Assembly: GCF_020667895.1 (NCBI RefSeq)
Contig: NZ_JAFMPS010000003.1
Coordinates: 1,586-65,585, forward strand
DNA: 64,000 nucleotides
Direction: 5' to 3'
Source: Alcanivorax sp. 1008
GTDB taxonomy: Bacteria > Pseudomonadota > Gammaproteobacteria > Pseudomonadales > Alcanivoracaceae
In this document: positions 44,908 through 54,517 of the stretch, in pieces
Position numbering within the stretch: position 1 is the first letter of the stretch
Layout of the letters: each line of letters starts with the position of its first letter
Made by a program: the position numbers and the translations under genes
Notes under the pieces: generated by a model
The model's input: only the letters and a program-made list of their open reading frames with translations
The model's database searches: none
What the model was told of the DNA's origin: nothing

Positions 44908-45595
44908 TGCAATGGCTGAAACTCGAGTTCTGGATGCGGCTGGCCTGAGTAAAACATTCCGAGAGGGTAATAATGAGCTAACCGTGCTCAGCGATGTCAC
45001 GCTGCATTTGCAGCGCGGCGAGCGTGTTGCGGTGGTGGGCAGTTCTGGCAGTGGTAAGTCCACTTTGCTGAATTTACTTGGCGGACTGGATGCACCTAGC
45101 CATGGCAGTGTCGCGGTATGCGGTCAGGTGATGCAGTCGCTATCTGAAAAGCGTCGTTGCCAGTGGCGCAATCGGCACATCGGTTTTATTTATCAGTTTC
45201 ATCACCTGCTGCCTGAGTTTAGTGCACTGGAAAATGCTGCCATGCCATTGCTGATCCGTGGAGACTCACCGGCACAGGCCAGTCGTACGGCAACAGAGCT
45301 ACTTGAGCGAGTAGGGCTGGGGCAGAGATTGCGTCATAAGCCAGGCATGCTCAGTGGTGGTGAGCGCCAGCGAGTCGCTATTGCCCGGGCGCTGGTCACT
45401 TCGCCGGCGCTGGTGCTGGCAGATGAGCCTACCGGTAATCTGGATGAGCGCACTGCGGCCTCAGTGCAGGGGATGATGCAGGAGTTGAATGAGACGCTCG
45501 GTATTGCATTTCTTATCGTGACCCACGACAACGCCTTTGCGGATCGTTGTCAGCGTACTCTGACCCTTCATGAGGGACGGCTTTCATCCTCCTGA
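44900..45595 (+). CDS. lolD: Lipoprotein-releasing ABC transporter ATPase LolD
   Basis: The 231-residue ATPase has Walker A GSSGSGKST, Q-loop FIYQFHHLLPEF (the HHLLPEF is a LolD mark), signature LSGGERQR, Walker B LVLADEPTGNLD and H-loop VTHDN. ATG 44900 lies inside the end of the permease gene and is the natural coupled start; an in-frame start at 44810 is deeper inside the permease gene and lacks similarity. Its stop overlaps the convergent DUF2062 gene by 28 bases. Confidence 0.95.
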   Translation: MSDAMAETRVLDAAGLSKTFREGNNELTVLSDVTLHLQRGERVAVVGSSGSGKSTLLNLLGGLDAPSHGSVAVCGQVMQSLSEKRRCQWRNRHIGFIYQFHHLLPEFSALENAAMPLLIRGDSPAQASRTATELLERVGLGQRLRHKPGMLSGGERQRVAIARALVTSPALVLADEPTGNLDERTAASVQGMMQELNETLGIAFLIVTHDNAFADRCQRTLTLHEGRLSSS

Positions 45596-46131
45596 GCGGC
45601 GGCCTTGGCCTGTTCTGAACGCTCTTTCTTGCGACGACGCTGGTCTTTGCGCAGGCTCCAGGTTCGAGCTACGGCCATGCGCCATATCAGTTTGATTACC
45701 GCCCACGACAGACCGCCGAATACTACCCCACATAAAAGTGATCCAAACCATAGCGGGATCATCTGCTCAATCAGCCATGCAAAGCTGACATGACTGGGTG
45801 GTGCCACAGGCATGCCCAGAATCCAGGCCCCCACCCGGTAGGTGAAATAGAAAACCGGCACGATGGTGAGCGGGTTGGTAAACCAGACCAGAACCACAGA
45901 CAGCGGCAGGTTGCACTTGAAGCGCACTGCCAGTGCAGCAGCCAGCAGCATCTGAAGTGGGATCGGTACCAGAGAAGAAAAAATGCCTATGAAGGCAGCG
46001 CCAGCCAAAGAGCGGCGATTTATATGCCAGAGATTCGGGTCGGATAGCAGTGCGCCAAGAAAGCCAAGTGATCTGTTCTGTCGGATTTTGTCCGGCGAGG
46101 GCAGATATTTCCTGAATAATCTTTTCGGCAT
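45568..46131 (-). CDS. DUF2062 membrane protein
   Basis: The 187-residue protein has the DUF2062 pattern: an N-terminal basic part (MPKRLFRKYLPSPDKIR), then NRRSLAGAAFIGIFSSLVPIP, VWFTNPLTIVPVFYFTY and a helix near LWFGSLLCGVVFGGL, with a basic, Lys/Arg-rich cytoplasmic tail (RRRKKERS). Three or four membrane helices are predicted. Function is unknown; a DUF2062 gene occupies the same place in Pseudomonas (PA2985). I chose ATG 46131 with AAGG upstream; the longer in-frame extension to 46398 lies opposite comEC and is spurious. It overlaps lolD at its 3' end. Confidence 0.85.
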   Translation of the reverse strand: MPKRLFRKYLPSPDKIRQNRSLGFLGALLSDPNLWHINRRSLAGAAFIGIFSSLVPIPLQMLLAAALAVRFKCNLPLSVVLVWFTNPLTIVPVFYFTYRVGAWILGMPVAPPSHVSFAWLIEQMIPLWFGSLLCGVVFGGLSWAVIKLIWRMAVARTWSLRKDQRRRKKERSEQAKAAAQEDESRPS

Positions 46132-48455
46132 TGGCTTACCTTGGCCTCGCATTGGCGCCGCTATTATGCCTGTGTTTGGCTGCTGAGTGCACAGGGATGT
46201 GGTGCCTGCCGGTAATAATGATTGCGCTGTGTTTCGGTCAGGCCTGGTGTTGGGCTCTGGCGGCGCTGCTATGGCTGTATGGCGGTTGGTATGCGGGCTG
46301 GCGCCGTGCCATTCGTTATCTTCCCTTGATGATGGTGCTGGCGGTATATACCCAGAGTCAACTGGAGGGGGCCCTCGGCGCCAGATTGCCGAATGCATTA
46401 ACCGGTGCAGAGATGCAATTTCAGGCTAGGGTGCAGGGTCTGCCCGCCCGGCTGACACTTGCACCTCGCGGCTCAGCCTCTACCTCAGGCTCCCAGCCGG
46501 CGGTAGAGCAGGTGCGCTTTATGGTTGAGGCCCAGTCGCTTGATCCGCGTTGGCCCGGGAGCCATCAGCTGGTACTTGTCTGGTATAGCAAAGACACCTC
46601 GGCGGTACAGCCCGGTGCGCTGCTGGATTTACATGTTCGCCTGAGGGCGGTGCGTGGCCAGCTCAATCAGGGCGGCTTCGATGCTGAGCGACACGCATTG
46701 GCGAGAGGCATTGTTGCGCGCGGCACGGTTCGCGCTCTGACGCGGCTGGAAGAAGGCGGTGGAATTGACCTTTGGCGTGAGCGGATAGCCAGTCGGATTG
46801 CTCGGCGAGTGGAGCATTATCCTCAGGCGGTGGCGCTGTTGCCGGCCTTGGTGGCCGGTGATCGCCGTGGCTTGAGCGGTGATCACTGGAGCGTGCTGCA
46901 GAGCACTGGTACTGCCCATCTTGTCGCCATTTCCGGGCTGCATATCAGTTTGGTGGCTGGTCTGGTGTGGTGGCTGGGACGTTGGCTGATCAGCGGTATT
47001 CTGGCGGGCAGCGCCGGCCGCATTACGGCCCAGCGACTGGCAGCGTGGCCGGCATTGCTGGCGGCGGTCGGCTACGCGGCACTGGCGGGGTTTTCCCTGC
47101 CCACTCAGCGAGCGTTGCTGATGACAGTGCTGGCAATGCTGTTGCTGTTAGCTGGACGCTCTCGCTCACCCTGGGACAACCTGCTGCTGGTGGTCTTGCT
47201 GGTTACCATTCCAGCGCCGCTGGCGTGGCTGGACAGCAGCTTTTGGCTGTCGTTTGGCGCCGTGGCGCTGCTGTTGCTGGTGCACAGTGCCGGGCATGGC
47301 GGGCTGGTCCGCCTGCAGCTAACCCTGACGTTGGTGTTCGGTGTGCTTGCTGGCCAACTGTTTGGACTTTGGAGTCTTTCGGCGCTGCCAGCCAATCTGA
47401 TCTCAGTGCCGATTTATTCCTTTTTGTTGGTGCCAATGGCATTGCTCGGAGCACTGCTGGACAGTAACGCGTTGCTGGGGATGGCGGCATGGCTGGCCAG
47501 TGTAAGCTGGGACCTGCTGCGCTTTATGGCGGCATGGCCGTCGCTGCCGCTGCCATCTTCGTGGTTGGCGGGCCTGCTGCTGGCACTATTCCTGCTCAGG
47601 CTAATGCTGCCCGCGCTACCTGGGCCACGCTGGCTGTTACTGGGTTGTCTGCTGCCATGGTGCTGGCCGAAGGATCTGCGTCCCGCTATGGGCGAGGTTG
47701 AGTTGGTGGTGTTTGATGTGGGCCAGGGGCAGATGAGTGCCTTGCTTACTCGCAACCATCTACTTCTTTTTGATCTGGGGCCGGGCTGGGAGGACGGTAA
47801 TGCCGCCAGTAGTGTGTTGATTCCCTGGCTGCGCCGGCAGAGGCGCCAGCCGGATTTGGTTTTTGTCAGCCATGGCCATCAGGACCATGCCGGTGGCGCG
47901 GCGCTATTCCACGACCAGCGCTATGATGGCCGACTGTTTGCGGGTGAGCCTCAGTCCCTGCCCGGCAGTCAGGCCTGTTTAAGGGGGCAGCGCTGGAAGT
48001 TTGATCAGGTGTCGGTTGAAGTACTGTGGCCGCCGGCCGGAATGGCGCTGCTACACAGCAATAATCGCAGCTGTGTAGTTAAGGTCAGCGCAACCAATCA
48101 GAGCGTGTTGCTGACCGGAGATATCGGTCGCCAAGTTGAATACTGGTTAGCCCAGCATGACGATCTGCAAGCGGATGTGCTGCAGGTGCCGCATCACGGT
48201 AGTGGTTCCAGCTCATCCTATACGCTGCTGCGGGCGGTGAGGCCCAGGCATGCCTTCATTAGCGCGGGGTATGCCAATGCTTTTGGCCATCCGGCAACGG
48301 AGATTGTGCAGCGTTATCGACAGGCTCAGATTGAGCTGGCTAACACCGCTGACAGCGGAATGCTGATTTACGGTCGGGCGGACACATTATCGCCACTGCG
48401 CTGGCGGCAAGTCTCGGCTTTCCCGTGGCGAGCCGGCGAGCCTGTGGTAGAGTAG
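46131..48455 (+). CDS. comEC: ComEC/Rec2 family DNA-uptake channel protein
   Basis: The protein of up to 774 residues has about ten membrane helices, a Competence domain (GTAHLVAISGLHISLVAGL near residue 263 is the signature) and a C-terminal metallo-beta-lactamase domain with SHGHQDHAGG and VPHHGSGSSSS. In competent bacteria ComEC forms the inner-membrane channel for single-stranded DNA, and the C-terminal domain may be a nuclease. The first possible start is TTG 46131, whose first base is also the last base of the divergent DUF2062 start codon; ATG 46197 and ATG 46218 are later choices. A stop at 46113-46115 limits extension. Confidence 0.92.
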   Translation: MAYLGLALAPLLCLCLAAECTGMWCLPVIMIALCFGQAWCWALAALLWLYGGWYAGWRRAIRYLPLMMVLAVYTQSQLEGALGARLPNALTGAEMQFQARVQGLPARLTLAPRGSASTSGSQPAVEQVRFMVEAQSLDPRWPGSHQLVLVWYSKDTSAVQPGALLDLHVRLRAVRGQLNQGGFDAERHALARGIVARGTVRALTRLEEGGGIDLWRERIASRIARRVEHYPQAVALLPALVAGDRRGLSGDHWSVLQSTGTAHLVAISGLHISLVAGLVWWLGRWLISGILAGSAGRITAQRLAAWPALLAAVGYAALAGFSLPTQRALLMTVLAMLLLLAGRSRSPWDNLLLVVLLVTIPAPLAWLDSSFWLSFGAVALLLLVHSAGHGGLVRLQLTLTLVFGVLAGQLFGLWSLSALPANLISVPIYSFLLVPMALLGALLDSNALLGMAAWLASVSWDLLRFMAAWPSLPLPSSWLAGLLLALFLLRLMLPALPGPRWLLLGCLLPWCWPKDLRPAMGEVELVVFDVGQGQMSALLTRNHLLLFDLGPGWEDGNAASSVLIPWLRRQRRQPDLVFVSHGHQDHAGGAALFHDQRYDGRLFAGEPQSLPGSQACLRGQRWKFDQVSVEVLWPPAGMALLHSNNRSCVVKVSATNQSVLLTGDIGRQVEYWLAQHDDLQADVLQVPHHGSGSSSSYTLLRAVRPRHAFISAGYANAFGHPATEIVQRYRQAQIELANTADSGMLIYGRADTLSPLRWRQVSAFPWRAGEPVVE

Positions 48456-48482
48456 CGGCCGTTATTCCTTCGGAGTTCTGCT

Positions 48483-49124
48483 GTGCTGGAAATTGTCCAA
48501 TCCGGCGGCTGGTTGATGCTGCCCATCTTGATATGCTCCCTGGTTGCCATGGCAATTGTTGGCGAACGCTTCTGGACATTGCGACGCGGCCGACTGGCGC
48601 CTGAGGGCCTGGTAGGCAGGGTTCAGACCTCGCTGAAGAAAGCTTCCCCGGACAAGGCCATGCTTCAGCAATTGGCCAGTGATTCTCCCTTGGGTCGTAT
48701 TCTGGCAACCGGACTGGCGAATGCTGGTCAGGGTCGCGACATCATGAAAGAAAGCATTGAAGAAGTTGCTTCTCAGGTGGTGCATGATCTTGAGCGTTTC
48801 CTCAATACATTAGGCACCGTTGCTGCGATCACGCCGATGCTGGGCCTGCTTGGTACCGTGGTCGGTATGATCGATGTATTCAGTGCCATCATGCTGCACG
48901 GTGCCGGAGATGCAGCTCTGTTGGCAGGTGGTATTTCCAAAGCCCTGATTACTACAGCAGCCGGTCTTTCGGTGGCCATTCCAGCCATGTTCTTCCACCG
49001 CTTTTTTGTACGCCGTGTAGAAGAAATCACCGTGGCTATGGAACAGCAGGCCATTTATCTAGTCGACATGATGCATGGCGACAGGGTTGAGGTGCCGCAA
49101 GTCAGTAAGGGTAGTAAAGCGTGA
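48483..49124 (+). CDS. exbB: ExbB/TolQ family proton channel protein
   Basis: The 213-residue inner-membrane protein has three helices (about 12-30, 105-130 and 145-170) in the MotA/TolQ/ExbB layout; TLGTVAAITPMLGLLGTVVGM and KALITTAAGLSVAIPAMFF are the conserved helices. With ExbD it uses the proton gradient to energise a partner in the periplasm. The start is GTG 48483, 27 bases after comEC, and the stop overlaps exbD as GTGA. No tonB is encoded here; this comEC-linked pair is separate from the usual TonB operons and its partner is unknown. Confidence 0.9.
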   Translation: MLEIVQSGGWLMLPILICSLVAMAIVGERFWTLRRGRLAPEGLVGRVQTSLKKASPDKAMLQQLASDSPLGRILATGLANAGQGRDIMKESIEEVASQVVHDLERFLNTLGTVAAITPMLGLLGTVVGMIDVFSAIMLHGAGDAALLAGGISKALITTAAGLSVAIPAMFFHRFFVRRVEEITVAMEQQAIYLVDMMHGDRVEVPQVSKGSKA

Positions 49125-49537
49125 AGTTTGCCAGAGCAAAAAAAGAGAACGTGGAGGTCAACCTGACTCCACTGATTGATGTGGTTTTCCTGCTGCTGAT
49201 CTTCTTCATGGTGTCGACCACCTTCACCCGGGAAACAAGGCTGTCAGTGGAGTTGCCGGAAGCCACAGGAGTGGCGGCACTGAGCGCAGCAAAAATGATA
49301 GAAGTCAGTGTCGCCGCCGACGGTACCTATGTAGTGAACGGAGAGCGCTTGACCCGCAGTGATCGCGATACCCTGCGTACCGTGCTGTTGCCGTTGTCCC
49401 AGCAGGGCACTGACCTGCCGTTCGTGATTATAGCTGACGCCGCGGCCACCCATCAGGCGGTGGTAACGGTGATGGATGTGGCTGGCAGGTTGGGTTTTGC
49501 CAACCTGAGTATTACCACTCAGGAGCCGAAGAAATGA
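49121..49537 (+). CDS. exbD: ExbD/TolR family protein
   Basis: The 138-residue protein has one N-terminal membrane helix containing the essential Asp: NLTPLIDVVFLLLIFFMV. The rest is a periplasmic domain ending VMDVAGRLGFANLSI. GTG start overlaps exbB; its stop overlaps msbA as ATGA. It works as the motor partner of ExbB. The close coupling to msbA and lpxK suggests a link to lipid A supply or the envelope, but this is only context. Confidence 0.92.
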   Translation: MKFARAKKENVEVNLTPLIDVVFLLLIFFMVSTTFTRETRLSVELPEATGVAALSAAKMIEVSVAADGTYVVNGERLTRSDRDTLRTVLLPLSQQGTDLPFVIIADAAATHQAVVTVMDVAGRLGFANLSITTQEPKK

Positions 49538-51285
49538 AGGGCACCCGAGGTAAGCCACCGGAGGATGTGTGGCCAATTTATCGGCGCTTGCTCCGCTATA
49601 CCCGGCGTTACTGGTATGCACTAGTGATCAGTGCGTTGGGCTTTGCCCTCTATTCATCCATGCAGCCAGTCACTGCCCATATGATGCAGGTGATTGTCGA
49701 TACTTTTGAAAATCCTACGCCGATCATGATTTTGGTGGTTTCACTGGCGCCGTTGATGATCGCCCTGATTAACGGTATCGGTCAGTTTATTGGCTCTTAC
49801 TCTGTGGCCTGGCTTGGTCAGCATATTGTTTTCGAAATTCGCAATGAAGTATTTCATCACGTGCTGGCGTTGCCGCAGCGCGTATTTCAGCGCAATGCCA
49901 CGGGGCGGATTACTTCTAAGCTAGTGTTTGATGCTCAGCAGATTACTGCGGCAGGCAGCGAGGCTGTTGTGATTATTATCCGAGAAGGCCTGTCAGTGAT
50001 TGCCTTGCTTGGTTACTTGCTCTACCTGGACTGGAAGCTGACCTTGATTCTTTTCACGGTGGCGCCGGCAGTGGGTGCTGTGGTGAATTATTCCGGCAAG
50101 CGTTTTCGCGCTATCAGCAGGCGTATGCAGGGCAATATGGGCAATATTAGCCATTACGTGTCTGAAGCCATCGATGGCCAGCAGCCAGTGAAGATATTTG
50201 CTGCTCAGGATCAGGAGCGAGAACGCTTCCACAAGGTTAGCCGTAGCTTCGAAAAGCAGAACGTCAAAATGGTGGCAACCAAGGAAGTTGGCACCATGCT
50301 GGTTCATATGGTGATTTCGGGTGGTGTCGGCCTGATCATCTATCTGTGTTTCGTGGTTATGAACGAAAACTTTTCCATCGGCTCTTTTTTGACCTTCTTT
50401 ACTGGCGTGGGCCTGATCCAGCAGCCGATAAAACGGCTCACCGAGGTTAATGTAAAAATCCAGCGTGGCTTGACCGGTGCCGCCTCCCTGTTCGAGTTGC
50501 TGGATACCCCGCCGGAGCAGGATGCAGGTACGCGCTCGCTACAACGTGCTCGTGGAGAAATTGAGTTCCGTGATGTCAGCTTTGGTTATGAGCAGGATCA
50601 GCCGGTTCTCAAGGGATTATCGTTTTCCGTGGCGGCGGGAGAATCCGTGGCGTTGGTTGGTCGCTCCGGTGCGGGCAAGACCACCATATCTTCATTGTTA
50701 CCCCGCTTTTATGATGTTGATGGTGGCCAGATTCTGCTTGATGGCCATCCGCTGACAGAATACCGGCTAGCCGATCTGCGCAGGCAGATCGCCATGGTTA
50801 GCCAGAAGGTGGTCCTGTTCAACGATAGCGTGCGCAATAACATTGCATATGGTGAGTTGCGTGATGCCACTGATGAACAGGTGATCGCTGCGCTGGAGGA
50901 TGCCCATGCATGGGAATTTGTGCAGGCACTGGATGGCGGGCTGGATGCACACATTGGTCAGGATGGTACGCAGCTGTCCGGAGGTCAGCGGCAGCGTCTG
51001 GCCATTGCCCGGGCGCTGCTTAAAGATGCACCTATTCTGATTCTGGATGAAGCCACATCCGCGCTGGATACCGAGTCTGAATTTCGCATTCAGCAGGCGT
51101 TGGAGAGGGTTATGGCGGGACGTACTACGCTGGTCATTGCACACCGTCTGTCCACCATTGAGCGGGCCGACCGCATCATGGTGCTGGATGAAGGACATTT
51201 GGTGGAGAGCGGCTCCCATAGTGAGCTGCTGGTTAAGGAAGGCGCTTACGCACAACTTTACCGGATGAACTTTGAAGAGCATTGA
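49534..51285 (+). CDS. msbA: Lipid A flippase MsbA
   Basis: The 583-residue half-transporter has six N-terminal membrane helices and a C-terminal ATPase with Walker A GRSGAGKTT, signature LSGGQRQR, Walker B ILILDEATSALD and H-loop VIAHRLST. It flips core-lipid A across the inner membrane as a homodimer. Neighbour lpxK overlaps it by 14 bases, as in E. coli msbA-lpxK operons, which confirms the identity over other ABC exporters. Length equals that of E. coli MsbA (582). Confidence 0.94.
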   Translation: MKGTRGKPPEDVWPIYRRLLRYTRRYWYALVISALGFALYSSMQPVTAHMMQVIVDTFENPTPIMILVVSLAPLMIALINGIGQFIGSYSVAWLGQHIVFEIRNEVFHHVLALPQRVFQRNATGRITSKLVFDAQQITAAGSEAVVIIIREGLSVIALLGYLLYLDWKLTLILFTVAPAVGAVVNYSGKRFRAISRRMQGNMGNISHYVSEAIDGQQPVKIFAAQDQERERFHKVSRSFEKQNVKMVATKEVGTMLVHMVISGGVGLIIYLCFVVMNENFSIGSFLTFFTGVGLIQQPIKRLTEVNVKIQRGLTGAASLFELLDTPPEQDAGTRSLQRARGEIEFRDVSFGYEQDQPVLKGLSFSVAAGESVALVGRSGAGKTTISSLLPRFYDVDGGQILLDGHPLTEYRLADLRRQIAMVSQKVVLFNDSVRNNIAYGELRDATDEQVIAALEDAHAWEFVQALDGGLDAHIGQDGTQLSGGQRQRLAIARALLKDAPILILDEATSALDTESEFRIQQALERVMAGRTTLVIAHRLSTIERADRIMVLDEGHLVESGSHSELLVKEGAYAQLYRMNFEEH

Positions 51286-52288
51286 GCAGCGATTCAGCAC
51301 ACTGGCGGCAGCAGTGCAGGCAGCCTGGTACCAGGGCGCTGGCTGGTTGCCCCTGTTGTATCCGGCGGCCTGGTTAGTTGGTGGCATTGCCCGTTTACGT
51401 TTCCTGATGTTCAGGCGCCGCGCTGCCGTGCCGTCGGTGCCGGTGCTGGTGGTTGGCAATATCACCGTCGGTGGCACGGGCAAAACGCCGTTGGTTGCGG
51501 GCATTTGTGATTACCTCGGTAGCCGCGGTTTGCGGGTGGCAGTGATCAGCCGTGGTTACGGTGCCCAGCCGCCGCAGTATCCTTGGCCAGTGGAGCCAGA
51601 GCAGAGTTCGGCAGAAGCGGGGGATGAGCCCCTGCTGATCCGTCGTCGCACCGGCGTGCCAGTGGTTATTGATCCAAAGCGTGCTCGCGCTTTGCAGTAT
51701 GTTATTAGCCAGTATCAGCCTGATGTGGTGATCAGCGATGATGGGCTGCAGCATTTTGCCTTGCCGCGTACTGTAGAAATTGTAGTGCTTGATTCGGATC
51801 GCGGACTCGGCAACGGGCGCTGCCTTCCCGCGGGCCCGTTGCGTGAGCCGTCATCACGGCTTGATGACGTGGATTTTGTGGTGCTTAACGGTCGCCCGGA
51901 TGCGCGTTGGCCTAATGCGCAGGTTATGGTGCTGCAATCGGATGATCCGGTTAATCTGAAAACCGGCGAGCGTATGCCGATGGAGGAATTCGCTGCCCGT
52001 CATCCGCTAGTACATGCCTTTGCTGGCATCGGCAATCCGCAGCGCTTTTTCTCCTCCCTGAGCACCTGGGATATTCGCGTTACTGGTCACGCTCTGCCGG
52101 ATCACCATGCTTTCACTGCTGAGGATTTCGCTGGGCTGGAAGGTCACACCATTATCATGACGGAAAAGGATGCGGTTAAGTGCGTTGAGTTTTCCGGGGA
52201 TAACTTCTGGTACTTGCCCGTTAGCGCTCGACTGCCGAATGTATTTCTTGATGATCTATGCAATCGCCTGCAACGGAGTGTGCAATGA
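51272..52288 (+). CDS. lpxK: Tetraacyldisaccharide 4'-kinase LpxK
   Basis: The 338-residue membrane-associated kinase phosphorylates the lipid A precursor to lipid IVA. It has an N-terminal amphipathic/hydrophobic segment, Walker [18 protein letters not shown], and [11 protein letters not shown] with the catalytic Asp. The start is TTG 51272, overlapping msbA by 14 bases; no ATG lies near. The stop overlaps kdsB as ATGA, leaving no room for the small ycaR/Trm112-like gene often found between them in gammaproteobacteria. Confidence 0.94.
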   Translation: MKSIEQRFSTLAAAVQAAWYQGAGWLPLLYPAAWLVGGIARLRFLMFRRRAAVPSVPVLVVGNITVGGTGKTPLVAGICDYLGSRGLRVAVISRGYGAQPPQYPWPVEPEQSSAEAGDEPLLIRRRTGVPVVIDPKRARALQYVISQYQPDVVISDDGLQHFALPRTVEIVVLDSDRGLGNGRCLPAGPLREPSSRLDDVDFVVLNGRPDARWPNAQVMVLQSDDPVNLKTGERMPMEEFAARHPLVHAFAGIGNPQRFFSSLSTWDIRVTGHALPDHHAFTAEDFAGLEGHTIIMTEKDAVKCVEFSGDNFWYLPVSARLPNVFLDDLCNRLQRSVQ

Positions 52289-53037
52289 GCTTCACGGTTG
52301 TGATTCCTGCCCGCTACGAATCAACCCGTTTGCCCGGTAAGCCGCTGGCTGATATTGCTGGCTTGCCGATGGTCATTCGAGTGATGCAACGTGCTCGGCA
52401 AAGTGGGGCGGCTGCCGTATGTGTGGCCACCGATGATGTGCGGGTATATGAGATTGTTCGTGAGTATGGCGGTGATGCGTTGATGACTCGCGCAGATCAT
52501 GCTTCTGGCACTGACCGGTTACAGGAAGTGGCAGAAAAGCTTGGTTTGGCAGACGACCATATCATCGTCAATGTTCAGGGGGATGAGCCATTAATCCCGC
52601 CTGCCGTGATTGATCAGGTCGCGCATAATCTGGCCTCTCATTCGAGCTGTGGTGTTGCCACCCTGTGTGAGCCGATTGACCGTCGTGACGATTTGTTTAA
52701 TCCGAATATTGTGAAAGTGGTGGCTGATGAGCTTGGTCATGCACTGTATTTCTCCCGTGCGCCGATTCCCTGGCATCGTGATGCTTTCGCTCAGCCAGGG
52801 GATGATTTGCCGGCCGGGCAGTGGTGGCGACATATTGGCATTTATGCATACCGTGCGGGCTTTCTGAAGAAGTTTGTTGGTTGGCCGCCGGCTCGTCTTG
52901 AGTTGACGGAATCCCTTGAGCAGTTGCGTGCAATGGCCAATGGCATTGCCATTCATGTGGCCCCCGCTAGTGAGGCGGTTCCGGGTGGCGTCGATACTGG
53001 GGAGGATCTGGAGCGGATGCGGGCGCTGCTGGGATGA
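52285..53037 (+). CDS. kdsB: 3-deoxy-manno-octulosonate cytidylyltransferase
   Basis: The 250-residue enzyme activates KDO to CMP-KDO for lipopolysaccharide core synthesis. The N-terminal [17 protein letters not shown] binds [13 protein letters not shown] and YFSRAPIPW are typical, and the C-terminal [12 protein letters not shown] is conserved. ATG 52285 has CGGAGTG upstream and overlaps the lpxK stop; an in-frame ATG at 52258 lies inside lpxK. Together msbA, lpxK and kdsB form a lipid A/KDO unit. Confidence 0.96.
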   Translation: MSFTVVIPARYESTRLPGKPLADIAGLPMVIRVMQRARQSGAAAVCVATDDVRVYEIVREYGGDALMTRADHASGTDRLQEVAEKLGLADDHIIVNVQGDEPLIPPAVIDQVAHNLASHSSCGVATLCEPIDRRDDLFNPNIVKVVADELGHALYFSRAPIPWHRDAFAQPGDDLPAGQWWRHIGIYAYRAGFLKKFVGWPPARLELTESLEQLRAMANGIAIHVAPASEAVPGGVDTGEDLERMRALLG

Positions 53038-53507
53038 GTGTTCGTATCTTGTTTGTTTGCCTTGGCAATATTTGCCGTTCACCCACCGCTGAAGGCGTGT
53101 TTCGGCAACGTGCCGCCGCCGCTGGCTTGTCGCTGGTAAAGATCGATAGCGCGGGCACCGCCGGCTGGCATGTGGGCAAGGCGCCGGATGCTCGTACAGT
53201 AAAGGCGGCAGCGCGCCGGGGTTATGATCTTTCCATGCTACGTGCGCGCCAGGTTGGTGTGGATGACTTTAATGCTTTTGATTTTATCCTCGCCATGGAT
53301 GAGCAGAATCTTGCTGAGCTGCGGTCTATTCAGCCAGCTCAATCCGTGGCTGAGTTAGGCTTGTTTCTTGAATACGCGGAGGGCCCCGTTCCGCGTGAAG
53401 TGCCGGACCCTTATTACGGTGGGGATCAGGGCTTCCAAACCGTTCTTGATCTTGTAGAAAGTGCCAGCGATGGCCTGATTCGCCGTTTGCGAGGAGTTGG
53501 GTCATGA
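53034..53507 (+). CDS. Low-molecular-weight protein tyrosine phosphatase
   Basis: The 157-residue phosphatase has the P-loop CLGNICRSP (Cys and Arg of CX5R) near the N-terminus and the general-acid Asp in VPDPYYGG. It dephosphorylates Tyr residues; Wzb-type enzymes control polysaccharide tyrosine kinases, but the gene is next to kdsB and murB as in Pseudomonas (PA2978), so its target is open. Both ends overlap neighbours by ATGA. Confidence 0.93.
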   Translation: MSVRILFVCLGNICRSPTAEGVFRQRAAAAGLSLVKIDSAGTAGWHVGKAPDARTVKAAARRGYDLSMLRARQVGVDDFNAFDFILAMDEQNLAELRSIQPAQSVAELGLFLEYAEGPVPREVPDPYYGGDQGFQTVLDLVESASDGLIRRLRGVGS

Positions 53508-54517
53508 CTCTCCGCGGGCATGCTGCACTGGTAAATACCCTGGGTTTGCCTGCCTCTGCCCAGTGGTATGCGGCGCTCGACGATATTGCCCAATTGCCAG
53601 CGTTGCTGGCCAATCCCAGCGTGACAAATTTGCCGCTGACGGTGCTCGGGGAGGGCAGTAATGTTGTATTGCGGGCTGAGTTACCCGGTTTGGTGTTGAG
53701 GCCGCAAATGCGAGGCATGCGCATTGTTGAATGGCGGGGCAGTCAGGCGCTGATTGAGTGCCAGGCGGGAGAAAGCTGGGACGCGCTGGTTCAGTGGTCT
53801 TTAAAACAGGGGCTGGCCGGACTGGAAAATCTGTCATTGATTCCGGGCAGTGTTGGCGCGGCACCGGTACAGAATATTGGTGCCTATGGTGTAGAGCTGG
53901 CAGACCGCTTTGATTCGTTGATCGCCTGTTCATTGCAAAACGGTAAGCCGCGCAGCTTCTCGCCTCAGGAATGTGCCTTCGCGTATCGCGACAGTTTTTT
54001 TAAAAGTGTCGAGCCGGGAGCCTGGATGATTAGTTCGGTGCGCTTGTTGCTGGATCGTGATCTGGCGCCAGTGCTGGGTTACGCAGATCTGGCCAGTCGC
54101 TATCAGGCGCTGCCGGATGAGCAGCGCAATGCCACCGGGCTGCGTGAGTTGGTTTGCTCACTGCGCCGCAGCAAGCTACCGGACCCGGCGCTACTGCCGA
54201 ATGCGGGTAGCTTTTTCAAAAATCCTGTGGTGCCTGCGGAGCAGTACACTTCGCTGCAGCTGCGCTATCCAGATCTGGCGGCTTACCCGCAGGCTGACGG
54301 CAGCTATAAGCTGGCCGCCGGCTGGCTGATCGAGCGTGCTGGCTGGAAGGGCAAGCGAGTCGGCAACGTCGGCATGCATGCGCAACAGGCGCTGGTGCTG
54401 GTGAATTATGCCGAGGCCACGGGAGCAGAAGTGCTGGCTTTTGCCGATTTAGTGCGCCAGTCCGTGGCGGAAATGTTTGATGTTGTTCTGGAGCAGGAAC
54501 CAATCATCCTGCCCTAA
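53504..54517 (+). CDS. murB: UDP-N-acetylenolpyruvoylglucosamine reductase
   Basis: The 337-residue FAD enzyme reduces UDP-GlcNAc-enolpyruvate to UDP-MurNAc, an early step of peptidoglycan synthesis. FAD-binding motifs LGEGSNVVL and SLIPGSVGAAPVQNIGAYG are present, with AYRDSFFK (catalytic Ser region) and NAGSFFKNP plus ERAGWKGKRVGNVGMH at the C-terminus, the last marking type I MurB. The start overlaps the phosphatase stop as ATGA. It ends the coupled run from exbB. Confidence 0.96.
   Translation: MTLRGHAALVNTLGLPASAQWYAALDDIAQLPALLANPSVTNLPLTVLGEGSNVVLRAELPGLVLRPQMRGMRIVEWRGSQALIECQAGESWDALVQWSLKQGLAGLENLSLIPGSVGAAPVQNIGAYGVELADRFDSLIACSLQNGKPRSFSPQECAFAYRDSFFKSVEPGAWMISSVRLLLDRDLAPVLGYADLASRYQALPDEQRNATGLRELVCSLRRSKLPDPALLPNAGSFFKNPVVPAEQYTSLQLRYPDLAAYPQADGSYKLAAGWLIERAGWKGKRVGNVGMHAQQALVLVNYAEATGAEVLAFADLVRQSVAEMFDVVLEQEPIILP

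Noticed and set aside
46131-46398. N-terminal extension of the DUF2062 protein
   Set aside because: The extension lies opposite comEC, is Pro-rich and has no family similarity; the basic start MPKRLF with a ribosome-binding site is at 46131.
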